Part shown: positions 7,214 to 14,084 of the stretch, one piece after another
How the letters are laid out: each line of letters opens with the position of its first letter
Numbering within the stretch: position 1 is the stretch's first letter
The notes under the pieces: generated by a model
Databases searched by the model: none
Told to the model about the DNA's origin: nothing
Seen by the model: only the letters and a program-made list of their open reading frames with translations
Assembly (NCBI GenBank): GCA_018691945.1
Contig: JABHJJ010000035.1
Span: 1-15,865, forward strand
Reading direction: 5' to 3'
DNA: 15,865 nt
Origin: Candidatus Nitrosopelagicus sp.
GTDB lineage: Archaea > Thermoproteota > Nitrososphaeria > Nitrososphaerales > Nitrosopumilaceae
Made by a program: the position numbers and the translations under genes

Positions 7214-8183
7214 TTGATCCTCCTGAAAATGTTTTTGTTAATAATTCAAATGATTCTTTTACGTTACCTATCGGATTAAATTGAATGATAGGTAGATCTA
7301 TACCTATATCTTGAAATGCATTTAATTTTTTTACTGCAACATCTGGTGTACCTGCAATGCATAAATCATCTAACATTTTATCTGATACAAATTCATCCAA
7401 ACCATTTAATCCGCCTTTCTCATACTCCTCGTAAATAATTCCTGTTTCTTCAGAATATCCTGTTGATTGTAAAAATTCACGATAGATTGTTCCTACTGCG
7501 ATGTAAAAACTAAGAGTCTTCTTTGCACGTTTTACAGCTTTTTCATAATCGTTATGAATACATGTGATTATCTGTAATGTAGTATCGATTTTTTTCTTTT
7601 TTTGCATTCTTGAAATTGTTTCTTTCATCTCGTTTTTTGGTCTTAAATAAAATATTACTCCATCTGCAATATCCCATGTCATTTCGACCATTTTTTGATT
7701 AATAGCTGCAAGATAAATTGGAATTTCTTTCCTTTTCGGCTTTGTTAATAATGAAAAATCTTTCAGTGAAAAAATTTTTCCAGAATAATTAATTTTTTCC
7801 CCACACAATGCCATACGTATGATTTCAACATATTCTTTCATTCTTTGTACAGGTGATTCAAAAGAATTACCGTGAAAATTTTCCACAATTGGTATGCTAC
7901 TCGTGCCCAATCCAAGTATTAATCGACCGTTAGAAATTATGTCAATTGTAGCGGCACCCATTGCAATTAAACTTGGACTTCTAGAATAGATGTTGATGAT
8001 GGATGACCCAATTTTTGAAAATGTATTTTCTTTAGATGCCTGCCCTAACATAGAAAAATTTTCCATGCCCCAAGTTTCCGGAATCCACATAACTTCCGGT
8101 TTTATCTCATTTAATTTTTGAGAACATTCTAAAACTTCCTCAATTGAAAGTAACGACCCTAGACTGTAAGATAATCTTCTCAT
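7206..8183 (-). CDS. LLM-class (luciferase-like) oxidoreductase, probably F420-dependent
   Basis: A cytosolic TIM-barrel enzyme of the bacterial luciferase/5,10-methylene-H4MPT reductase superfamily; thaumarchaea make coenzyme F420, so F420 is the more likely cofactor than FMN. Family features are SPSLIAMGAATIDIISNGRLILGLG (in pieces: PSLIAMGAAT 70-79, GRLILGLGTS 86-95), HGNSF (104-108) with RMKEYVEIIRMAL (114-126), and IPIYLAAINQKMVEM followed by ADGVIF. The 325-residue length is normal. The product and substrate cannot be read from sequence. The gene lies one base after the nucleotidyltransferase stop (TGAAATG) and its own stop overlaps the thiolase start, placing it centrally in a tightly coupled four-gene operon. 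No Shine-Dalgarno motif precedes the ATG at 8183, so translation probably continues from the upstream gene. Confidence 0.82.
   Translation of the reverse strand: MRRLSYSLGSLLSIEEVLECSQKLNEIKPEVMWIPETWGMENFSMLGQASKENTFSKIGSSIINIYSRSPSLIAMGAATIDIISNGRLILGLGTSSIPIVENFHGNSFESPVQRMKEYVEIIRMALCGEKINYSGKIFSLKDFSLLTKPKRKEIPIYLAAINQKMVEMTWDIADGVIFYLRPKNEMKETISRMQKKKKIDTTLQIITCIHNDYEKAVKRAKKTLSFYIAVGTIYREFLQSTGYSEETGIIYEEYEKGGLNGLDEFVSDKMLDDLCIAGTPDVAVKKLNAFQDIGIDLPIIQFNPIGNVKESFELLTKTFSGGSNE
7219..7224 (-). promoter_or_regulatory. Strong Shine-Dalgarno site for the internal thiolase gene
   Basis: AGGAGG with a five-base spacer before the ATG at 7213. It lies inside the last codons of the upstream oxidoreductase gene. 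It is the only perfect six-base ribosome binding site I noticed, in contrast to the leaderless-type starts of promoter-proximal genes. Confidence 0.7.
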
Positions 8184-8184
8184 T

Positions 8185-8874
8185 TCAATACTTGAAATAT
8201 TTAGAATATTTTTTTGATTTTATTTCTTTTGAACATTCCTCGATATCTTTGTGAGAATCTATAGAAAACCATAATGCGTTTTTGAATTTTATAGTTTCTA
8301 GTGTCTTTTTTTTAGCCATTTTCGGAAAAACTGTTCCTTCTAAACTTCCTTTTTTTGGAATTATTTTTTCTATATTTTTTGAAAGATGGTATATTCCTGG
8401 ATTCATCCAAACGTTCGTTACATCCATTTTTTCATTAAATTTCAAAATTTTATTATTTTTAATATTCATCGTACCAAATTTTGTTTTTAGTTCATTTGAT
8501 GCAATTGTATTTGGTTTTTTTAGAATTTTACGAAGATCAATATTTGTTACAATATCTCCATTTAATACTAAAAATGATTCATCTTTTACATTAACAAGTG
8601 CTTTTTTGATTGCACCTCCAGTACCTAAAGGTGTTTTTTCAATTGAGAAGATTATATCACAACCGAAATTTTTCTTTTTTTTAAGAAAGTTCTCTATTTG
8701 ATTTGATTTGTAACCACTTGAAATAATAATTTCAGTTATTCCATATTTTTTTAGATATTTTATAGTGCGCTCAATTAATGGCATATTGTTTATTGGGATT
8801 AATGGTTTTGGAATTTTATCTGTGATTGGACGTAATCTTTTACCTCTTCCTCCTGCCAAAATTATTGCTTTCAT
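8185..8874 (-). CDS. Sugar-1-phosphate nucleotidyltransferase
   Basis: Transfers a nucleotide from NTP to a sugar-1-phosphate to give an NDP-sugar, usually for glycans or glycosylation. Evidence is the signature LAGGRGKRLRPIT (6-18) followed by KIPKPL (20-25), PLGTGGAI (82-89), the metal-binding NGD (105-107) and WMNPGIYHLS (156-165). At 229 residues it is the short form, a catalytic domain without the left-handed beta-helix or other C-terminal domain of GlmU, RmlA-long or GMP pyrophosphorylases, so nucleotide and sugar cannot be assigned. It is extremely Lys/Ile-rich. In 360 bases counted (8401-8760) G+C is about 23 percent, well below the 32-38 percent in sampled neighbouring genes. It heads the four-gene operon, with a TATA-like GTTAAAAAAT about 24 nt upstream. 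Confidence 0.85.
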   Translation of the reverse strand: MKAIILAGGRGKRLRPITDKIPKPLIPINNMPLIERTIKYLKKYGITEIIISSGYKSNQIENFLKKKKNFGCDIIFSIEKTPLGTGGAIKKALVNVKDESFLVLNGDIVTNIDLRKILKKPNTIASNELKTKFGTMNIKNNKILKFNEKMDVTNVWMNPGIYHLSKNIEKIIPKKGSLEGTVFPKMAKKKTLETIKFKNALWFSIDSHKDIEECSKEIKSKKYSKYFKY

Positions 8875-8914
8875 ATTACGTTCTAATTATTTCTATTTTT
8901 TAACTTATGTTATC

Positions 8915-9445
8915 CTATATGATCATCTCAAATGCAGTTAACCCGAAGAAATATCCTACCAAAACCATTGTTATTCCCCATCCGCAGGAACCTAGTATTG
9001 TATATAGCAAAAATTTCTTGATACTCATTTTCAATAATCCTGCTGGAACTGAAATCATTTCTCTAAACACAGGAATCATTCTTCCAAACAAAACTGCTTT
9101 ATCACCATATTTTTCAAACCATCTTTCAACTCGGTCTAATTTTTTTTCAGAAATTCTAACTTTGTTCAAATATTTTAGTAATACAGTTCGACCTAATTTT
9201 AGAGCAATTAGATAAATTACTGTCGATCCAATTGATGCACCTAGCCCCCCTACAATGCCTAATAGCACTGCCTCTGCAACGCTTAGACCATTTTGTGATG
9301 CGATAAACCCTGCAGTTGGAAATACTGCCATTGTAGGGATTGGAGGAATTATTGTTTCAATTAATGCTGCAACAAAAACGCCTGTGTACAAATATTCTGA
9401 AAGTAAATCGGCAATCCATTGAATTAATATTTGTAGTTCACTCAT
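8915..9445 (-). CDS. DedA/VTT-family membrane protein
   Basis: A 176-residue integral membrane protein of the DedA (SNARE-associated, VTT) family; bacterial members are linked to lipid flipping and membrane homeostasis. Hydrophobic segments lie at about 21-48, 57-83, 130-137 (re-entrant type) and 144-169. The family signature F120GR122MIPVFR128 with ISVPAG (131-136) is present, and the N-terminal re-entrant part has ETIIPPIPT (30-38). Slightly short for the family (about 190-220), mostly at the N-terminus. The ATG overlaps the end of a small zinc-protein gene by eight bases (ATGAGTGA), so translation is probably coupled. The nucleotidyltransferase gene follows after 40 bp on the same strand. 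Substrate lipid unknown. Confidence 0.9.
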   Translation of the reverse strand: MSELQILIQWIADLLSEYLYTGVFVAALIETIIPPIPTMAVFPTAGFIASQNGLSVAEAVLLGIVGGLGASIGSTVIYLIALKLGRTVLLKYLNKVRISEKKLDRVERWFEKYGDKAVLFGRMIPVFREMISVPAGLLKMSIKKFLLYTILGSCGWGITMVLVGYFFGLTAFEMII

Positions 9446-9572
9446 CTTCTTTTTTCTCAGTTATGTAGTAGTGTAATTCGGTGTAACATTCCTTGCAATA
9501 CTCTTCAAATTTTGTATGTTCACAGTCATAACCTTTGCTAGTATCTTGTCCACATTTTTCACATTTTGGCAT
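9438..9572 (-). CDS. 44-residue Cys-rich zinc-ribbon-like protein
   Basis: A short gene, easy to miss. The frame starts MPKCEKCGQDTSKGYDCEHT and continues with EEYCKECYTELHYYITEKKEDE before a TGA. Cysteines at 4, 7, 17, 26 and 29 and H19 give a CxxC ... CxH ... CxxC arrangement typical of a small zinc-binding knuckle; the tail is charged. No membrane segment. The ATG at 9572 is eight bases after the TAG of the upstream membrane-protein gene, and its last eight bases overlap the dedA start. This tight packing, together with the paired CxxC motifs, is the reason to call it real. It may act as a cytosolic zinc or redox accessory of the DedA protein, which is inference. Confidence 0.75.
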   Translation of the reverse strand: MPKCEKCGQDTSKGYDCEHTKFEEYCKECYTELHYYITEKKEDE

Positions 9573-9580
9573 GTGAAATT

Positions 9581-9964
9581 CTAATTTGATGACTTCTTTA
9601 TCTTTATTGCACCTAATACAATTTGGAAAATTCCTGGAGCAAATAACATTATAGGATTTCTTTCTACGCCTTCGGGTGCAGGGGTTCCAACCATTGCTAG
9701 ACCTCCAATCAAGATTAAGACTCCTGAAATAATGATCATTCCGCCTAATCCTTTTGATGATTCTTTTAGAGATATAAAAAATGCAATTATCGGCAAAATT
9801 ATTGCAGGACCTCCTAGACCCATGCCTCTTTGCATATCATTTAGCGGCAGAAATCCATCACTTTTCTCACCATCTGCACCCATACTAGATGCAACATCTG
9901 CACCATACAATAATAGCAATCCTATTGCAATACCTGTGATTACTATTGATGCTTTCAATGCCAT
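9581..9964 (-). CDS. Hypothetical four-helix membrane protein
   Basis: Not assigned to a named family. The 127-residue product has four likely transmembrane helices: 5-22, 51-66, 75-93 and 105-121. The segment between helices 1 and 2 (24-48, SSMGADGEKSDGFLPLNDMQ) is hydrophilic, and the C-terminus is basic (KIKKSSN), so by the positive-inside rule the C-terminal end faces the cytoplasm. The first helix could alternatively be an uncleaved signal anchor. A TATA box lies 25 nt upstream, and the zinc-protein and dedA genes follow with 8 bp and an overlap, suggesting a three-gene membrane-related operon. Confidence 0.8.
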   Translation of the reverse strand: MALKASIVITGIAIGLLLLYGADVASSMGADGEKSDGFLPLNDMQRGMGLGGPAIILPIIAFFISLKESSKGLGGMIIISGVLILIGGLAMVGTPAPEGVERNPIMLFAPGIFQIVLGAIKIKKSSN

Positions 9965-9983
9965 GTTATTTTTTGAAATTAAG

Positions 9984-9993
9984 TATTAATAAA
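9984..9993 (-). promoter_or_regulatory. TATA box for the membrane-protein/dedA operon
   Basis: Minus-strand GTTTATTAAT region centred about 25 nt upstream of the ATG at 9964, in the 56-bp gap after purK. Likely drives the membrane protein, zinc protein and dedA genes together. Confidence 0.5.
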
Positions 9994-10020
9994 CTATTTT
10001 GATAAATTTTGAAACTAGTA

Positions 10021-11169
10021 CTAAGTTTGTTTTGGTTCAATAACCAAATTCTTCTTTAAATCTTCAACTTGAGTTAACAATTCATTCATCCCTGAATTGT
10101 CTTTATCTACAATGTTGATATGCCCAATTTTTCTTTGAGGCTTGGATTCTAGTTTTCCATACATCTTCAAAAAAATATTATTTTTTTTAGGGCATAACAC
10201 ATTGTATTCGCCTTGAAATGTTGCAGGACCTAGAATATTATACATGATGGTCGGGGATTTAATCAACACCTCTCCCAAACTCATGCCTAAGATTGCTCTT
10301 AGATGTTGTTCAAACTGAGATGTATCACTAGATTGTAATGTATGATGTCCAGAATTATGCACTCTAGGCGCAATCTCATTTATCAAAATTTCATCATCTG
10401 ATGTAACAAACATTTCAATTCCGAAAACACCTGCACCATGTAACACTTCCATGGTTTTTTCAGCTATTCGCTCTGCTTGTTTTTTCACATTTTCCGAAAC
10501 ACGACCAGGTGCAATTGTCATTTTTAGGATATTATTTTCATGAATGTTTTCCACTACAGGATAGGTTGCAATCTCACCTTTAGTATTTCTTGCAGCTATT
10601 ACTGAAACCTCCTTTTCAAATTTTATGAATTTTTCCACCATGAGTGATTTTCCCGAAAATAAATCTAATGCATCATCAATGTCTGATTTTGAATTAATCT
10701 TATAATTTCCTCGTCCGTCGTATGCATCTTTTCTCATTTTTAATAATAATGGAAGCCCCATCTTGTCTATCATTTGGTCTAATTCCTCTTTATTTTCAAT
10801 TATTGCAAATTCTGCCACAGGGATGCCGTTATTTTGTAAAAACTGTTTTTGTAATAATTTATCTTGAATAATTTTTAGGGTATCTGGAGAGGGGTTTATC
10901 TCAGTATACGCTTGTAGTTTTTTTAATGTGTCACTATCCCCTGATTCAATTTCATATGTTATGATATCGGACAATTCAGATAATTTCTTAATTGCATCTT
11001 CATCTTTGAAATCTGCAATAATTTGTTCTGCCCCCACTTTTGATGCAGGACAGTTTTCTGTAGGGTCTAAAACTATGATCTTCGAGATTTCCTCGTTCAT
11101 ATTATGAGCTGCTTCGGTAAGCATCATTCCTAATTGTCCTCCACCTATTATTCCTAGAACTTTGCTCAT
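10021..11169 (-). CDS. purK: 5-(carboxyamino)imidazole ribonucleotide synthase (PurK)
   Basis: ATP-grasp enzyme that carboxylates AIR with ATP and bicarbonate to N5-CAIR in purine synthesis. With the start at 11169 the product has 382 residues and begins MSKVLGIIGGGQLG, the canonical PurK N-terminus. Further motifs are YDGRGN (150-155), the ATP-grasp acidic part INEIAPRVHNSGHHT (263-277) and SQFEQHLRA (284-292). The open frame extends 50 codons upstream, but that extension reads into purE and has no family likeness, so it is rejected. A TATA-like element is at 11191-11200, 26 nt upstream. It is divergent from purE, which consumes its product. Confidence 0.95.
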   Translation of the reverse strand: MSKVLGIIGGGQLGMMLTEAAHNMNEEISKIIVLDPTENCPASKVGAEQIIADFKDEDAIKKLSELSDIITYEIESGDSDTLKKLQAYTEINPSPDTLKIIQDKLLQKQFLQNNGIPVAEFAIIENKEELDQMIDKMGLPLLLKMRKDAYDGRGNYKINSKSDIDDALDLFSGKSLMVEKFIKFEKEVSVIAARNTKGEIATYPVVENIHENNILKMTIAPGRVSENVKKQAERIAEKTMEVLHGAGVFGIEMFVTSDDEILINEIAPRVHNSGHHTLQSSDTSQFEQHLRAILGMSLGEVLIKSPTIMYNILGPATFQGEYNVLCPKKNNIFLKMYGKLESKPQRKIGHINIVDKDNSGMNELLTQVEDLKKNLVIEPKQT

Positions 11170-11190
11170 AACGACAAACAATTTCTGTAA

Positions 11191-11200
11191 TACATAATAG
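11191..11200 (-). promoter_or_regulatory. TATA-like element for purK
   Basis: Minus-strand CTATTATGTA, centred about 26 nt before the purK ATG at 11169, supporting that start over the longer reading frame. The stretch TACATAATAG could also serve purE if its start is the TTG at 11219. Confidence 0.4.
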
Positions 11201-11227
11201 TTTAGCGAAATTTTTTGATTGAAATTG

Positions 11228-11235
11228 TTTAAAAA
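11228..11235 (+). promoter_or_regulatory. TATA-like element for purE
   Basis: TTTAAAAA, centred about 26 nt before the TTG at 11258. The spacing matches other starts here and favours 11258 over 11219 as the purE start. Confidence 0.4.
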
Positions 11236-11257
11236 CACCCGAAAGCTTGAAAAAATA

Positions 11258-11830
11258 TTGAAATCAAAAAAACCATTTGTCGGAATAATCATGGGTTCAA
11301 GCTCAGATAGTCGTATCATGCATGGTGCGGCTGAAATTCTAGATTCCTTTTCAATTTCACATGAAGATCAGATAATTTCTGCACATCGTACTCCTGAAAG
11401 ATTGGATGAATATGCCAAACATGCTGAAAAAAATAACTTTAAAGTTATAATTGCAGGTGCTGGAGGAGCTGCACATCTTCCTGGAATGATTGCATCACAT
11501 ACAACAATTCCTGTCATAGGAGTTCCAATCATGGTGTATAATGATAAACAACTGAAAAAATCAGATAAAAACAAATATTCTGCATTTGGTGGTCTTGATT
11601 CTCTTTTGTCAATTTCAGAAATGCCAACCGGTTCTCCTGTGGTGGCTGTTGGAATCAACAAAGCATCAAATGCAGGAATCTATGCACTAAAAATTCTTGG
11701 AAATTCTTTCCCAGAAATCAAAACCAAATTGAAGAAACATAAATTTGACCAATATACTTCAGTTCTCAAAGAATCCGAAGAGTTGAAAAAATTAGGGTTA
11801 TCTAAATTTGTGAAGAAGAAATTCCGTTAA
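11258..11830 (+). CDS. purE: N5-carboxyaminoimidazole ribonucleotide mutase (PurE class I)
   Basis: Converts N5-CAIR, made by PurK, to CAIR. Motifs: GIIMGSSSDS near the N-terminus, SAHRTP with the catalytic histidine (H43), AGAGGAAHLPGM and GGLDSLLSISEMP. Pairing with purK supports the class I mutase role. No ATG precedes the phosphate-binding loop, so the start must be a TTG; 11258 gives an N-terminus of family length (190 residues in all) and a TATA box at the usual spacing, while TTGs at 11219 and 11225 in the same frame would add 11-13 residues. Between VPI and GLDSL there are about 20 residues (92-111, Lys-rich) against about six in the E. coli enzyme, an insertion beside the active site. 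The stop overlaps that of ilvA (TTAA). Confidence 0.93.
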   Translation: MKSKKPFVGIIMGSSSDSRIMHGAAEILDSFSISHEDQIISAHRTPERLDEYAKHAEKNNFKVIIAGAGGAAHLPGMIASHTTIPVIGVPIMVYNDKQLKKSDKNKYSAFGGLDSLLSISEMPTGSPVVAVGINKASNAGIYALKILGNSFPEIKTKLKKHKFDQYTSVLKESEELKKLGLSKFVKKKFR

Positions 11831-13035
11831 GATATAACCTGAAATTCAATATTTTTGTCTCGTAAATGATTGATTAATTCATTTGATTGATTTTGATCTT
11901 CTGTTTCAAGACTAATTGTTACCTCTGCAGAGCCTGCATTTACTTCAGAACTTAGTCTGTCATGAATCACTTCAACAATATTTACATTAATTGAAGAGAT
12001 TTCATCAACTAACTCCTTTAATGCACCCGGCTTATCTTTTAGTAGGACGGAGATTTTTAGCATTCTTCCCATTCCAGATAACCCTTTAGAAACAATTTGG
12101 CCCAAAAGATACATGTCTATATTCCCTCCACACAATATTGGAACGACATTTTTTCCTGGCTCAGGGTTATGTTTTAAAATGTATGCGAGTGCTACTGCAC
12201 CTGCAGGTTCAACTACTGCTTTTGAACGCTCCATTAACAAAAACATCGCATTAATGATTTCACTATCCTCTACAGTGACAATCTTGTCGATTTTTTGTTT
12301 GACTATTTCGAAAGTTAGCTTTCCAGGGGTCTTAACAGATATTCCGTCAGCAATAGTTGTCGCTCCATTCACTGTTTGAAGTGAATTAGTTTCTAAGGAT
12401 TTTTTCATTGCAGGATAAGCATTAGATTCAACACCTATGATCTTTACATTGGGATGTTTCTCTTTTACAGCCATGATAATCCCTGCGGCTAATCCTCCCC
12501 CTCCAATTGGAACATAAATTTCATCTACATCAGGTAATTGTTCTATTATCTCTAAACCAATTACTCCTTGACCTGCAATGACATGGGAGTCGTCAAAGGC
12601 ATGAATTATTGTTGAATCTGATTCTTCGGATATTTTTTTAGCATATGCCCATGATTCGTCATAAGTTGTGCCCTCCAAAACAACTTTAGCACCATAGCCC
12701 CTGGTAGCCGCTACTTTTGCAGGGGATGCATTTTTTGGCATCACTATAGTGCATGGAATGTTTTCAATGTGAGATGCAAATGCAACTCCCTGTGAATGAT
12801 TTCCGGCAGATGCTGCAACAACTCCTTTGTTTTTCTCATCATCCGTCAAAGATTTGATTTTATAATATGCTCCACGAATTTTAAACGAGCCTGTTTTTTG
12901 TTCATATTCATTTTTAAGATAAACATTAGCTCCGCAAATTTTACTAAATGTTTCAGAAAATTCCAAATTTGTCTTTCGAATTACTTTATTTTGAGTTTGC
13001 TGTGCCTTCACAACATCCTCATATGTTATTGTCAT
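11827..13035 (-). CDS. ilvA: Threonine ammonia-lyase with C-terminal ACT domain
   Basis: PLP enzyme converting threonine to 2-oxobutyrate and ammonia, the entry to isoleucine synthesis. The fold type II core has the Schiff-base lysine K52 in KTGSFKIRGA, SAGNHSQG (76-83) and the phosphate-binding GGGG (178-181). A single ACT-like domain (about 327-402) follows, as in the 400-residue TdcB/IlvA type; it is shorter than E. coli IlvA (about 514 residues, two ACT-like modules). The ACT domain suggests allosteric control by an amino acid, probably isoleucine or valine. The start at 13035 has a TATA-like TTTAATTA 30 nt upstream. Its stop overlaps the purE stop tail-to-tail. The alternative is a catabolic threonine/serine dehydratase. 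Confidence 0.92.
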   Translation of the reverse strand: MTITYEDVVKAQQTQNKVIRKTNLEFSETFSKICGANVYLKNEYEQKTGSFKIRGAYYKIKSLTDDEKNKGVVAASAGNHSQGVAFASHIENIPCTIVMPKNASPAKVAATRGYGAKVVLEGTTYDESWAYAKKISEESDSTIIHAFDDSHVIAGQGVIGLEIIEQLPDVDEIYVPIGGGGLAAGIIMAVKEKHPNVKIIGVESNAYPAMKKSLETNSLQTVNGATTIADGISVKTPGKLTFEIVKQKIDKIVTVEDSEIINAMFLLMERSKAVVEPAGAVALAYILKHNPEPGKNVVPILCGGNIDMYLLGQIVSKGLSGMGRMLKISVLLKDKPGALKELVDEISSINVNIVEVIHDRLSSEVNAGSAEVTISLETEDQNQSNELINHLRDKNIEFQVIS

Positions 13036-13060
13036 GGAATTGTTGCACCTTCAGTACATA

Positions 13061-13069
13061 ATTAAATTG
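13061..13069 (-). promoter_or_regulatory. TATA-like element for ilvA
   Basis: Minus-strand CAATTTAAT, centred about 30 nt before the ATG at 13035. It lies in the 165-bp gap 13036-13200, which otherwise holds only the hairpin at 13153-13199. Confidence 0.4.
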
Positions 13070-13152
13070 TATGAAATCAATTGACTTCTTTAATTTATGC
13101 CTAGAGATTAAAAAATTCCTAAATACTTGCGATCAAACTCTAAATTATTAGT

Positions 13153-13199
13153 CAAGTGGCACAATTCCCCAAAAAGGCATGATAGCCTTTGTGCCCTTG
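13153..13199 (-). terminator. Compound hairpin after the gene at 13201, possible terminator or small RNA
   Basis: The outer stem pairs CAAG(T)GGCAC at 13153-13162 with GTGCCCTTG at 13191-13199 (nine pairs, one bulged T). The inner stem pairs AAAGGC (13173-13178) with GCCTTT (13185-13190) around a six-base loop, with ten unpaired bases on one side. On the minus strand the inner stem is closed by a run of five T, and the whole sits directly after the stop codon of the leftward gene, which fits a terminator. It is also compact enough to be a small structured RNA. Confidence 0.4.
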
Positions 13200-13200
13200 A

Positions 13201-14046
13201 TTATGATTTATTCTCTAGAATCATATTGAGAATATTCTCAATACATTGTTTGATCCTGACTTTGAGTTGTTCACTAATGAGTGATACATCAATCAGTCCC
13301 TGCTTTGCACCCTTGTCCACATATTCCAGATCAATGTTACACAGACATCCTTCTTCCCCATTGACCAGTTTTTGTTCATCAATCATAACCGACGTAGTAT
13401 GAAATGTTTCTAATAGTAAATTATCCAATTCTTTAAACAATTGATTTTTCTTATCTTGAATATCAATAATTTCTGGTTGAGACTCATCAACCATTTTCTT
13501 TATTTTTAACGCTAGTTCTTCATCATTATAAAATAATTCAAATAACTCTTGTTTAGGCATGTCCTTGAATCCTAATTCATTTAATTTTTCAAGTATCAAT
13601 CTTTCACTTTCATCTTTATATTTTGATTCAGAATCACCAGAATTGTTAATTAATCCCGCAAGTTTTTTCTGTAATTCAATTACTTTTTGCAAGGGTCTGT
13701 AATATAATAAAACATGATACTGTAATGAAGCATGTAGTGATAAAATATAATCCTCAATCCTAATTTCTGATTTTATAAATATTCGTCTTAAATCTTCATC
13801 ACTAGAGTATGTGACGCCTTGTGAACTCCATTCTGATAATTTTGAATTAAAATCTCCAAAGAAAACTTCCACATTTTTAATATCAAAAGTTTCTACTTGT
13901 TTTGTAGTACTATCACCTAACATTACATTACATGTTACACTTCTAGTTTCATGAATAATTTTTTTAAGGAATTCGTCCTGAATCTTTTTATTCAGTTTGT
14001 TTAATTCTAAAAAGAACTCATTATTTGTAATATTGCCTATTCTCAT
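13201..14046 (-). CDS. Hypothetical helical protein
   Basis: Not recognised. From the ATG at 14046 the product has 281 residues (MRIGNITNNEFFLELNKL). It is acidic, helix-rich and without membrane segments or signal peptide. Long amphipathic stretches at about 10-35, 85-135 and 185-225 suggest a helical bundle or coiled coil. Two cysteines in GCLCNID near 240 are the only local cluster. The frame also opens at a TTG at 14082, adding 12 residues, but the ATG is preferred because a TATA-like element (14069-14075) sits 26 nt upstream of it and would fall inside the coding part of the longer form. It is divergent from the methyltransferase gene by 38 bp and is followed by the hairpin at 13153-13199. 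Confidence 0.8.
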   Translation of the reverse strand: MRIGNITNNEFFLELNKLNKKIQDEFLKKIIHETRSVTCNVMLGDSTTKQVETFDIKNVEVFFGDFNSKLSEWSSQGVTYSSDEDLRRIFIKSEIRIEDYILSLHASLQYHVLLYYRPLQKVIELQKKLAGLINNSGDSESKYKDESERLILEKLNELGFKDMPKQELFELFYNDEELALKIKKMVDESQPEIIDIQDKKNQLFKELDNLLLETFHTTSVMIDEQKLVNGEEGCLCNIDLEYVDKGAKQGLIDVSLISEQLKVRIKQCIENILNMILENKS

Positions 14047-14057
14047 ATGATTTCTTT

Positions 14058-14075
14058 CATATACTTCCTTAAATT
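14058..14075. promoter_or_regulatory. Interdigitated divergent TATA boxes
   Basis: For the rightward methyltransferase gene, CATATA at 14058-14063 is centred 24 nt before the ATG at 14085. For the leftward gene, AATTTAA at 14075-14069 is centred 26 nt before the ATG at 14046. The rightward box lies on the left and the leftward box on the right, so the two initiation complexes would occupy the same DNA. Confidence 0.45.
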
Positions 14076-14084
14076 CTATCAATT

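Noticed and set aside
8282..8701. Phe/Ile/Ser-rich open frame of 139 codons on the plus strand
   Set aside because: Antisense to the nucleotidyltransferase; the Phe runs come from Lys codons read backwards.
11170..11319. N-terminal extension of purK by 50 codons
   Set aside because: The extension has no PurK likeness, runs into the purE coding strand, and the TATA-like element at 11191-11200 points to the ATG at 11169.
13036..13200. tRNA or C/D-box RNA in the gap between ilvA and the next gene
   Set aside because: No acceptor stem, T-loop or anticodon arm could be assembled, and no paired RTGATGA/CTGA boxes are present; only the compound hairpin remains.
14047..14082. TTG start extending the hypothetical gene by 12 codons
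   Set aside because: The ATG at 14046 has a TATA-like element at the usual spacing, and that element would be inside the longer coding sequence.
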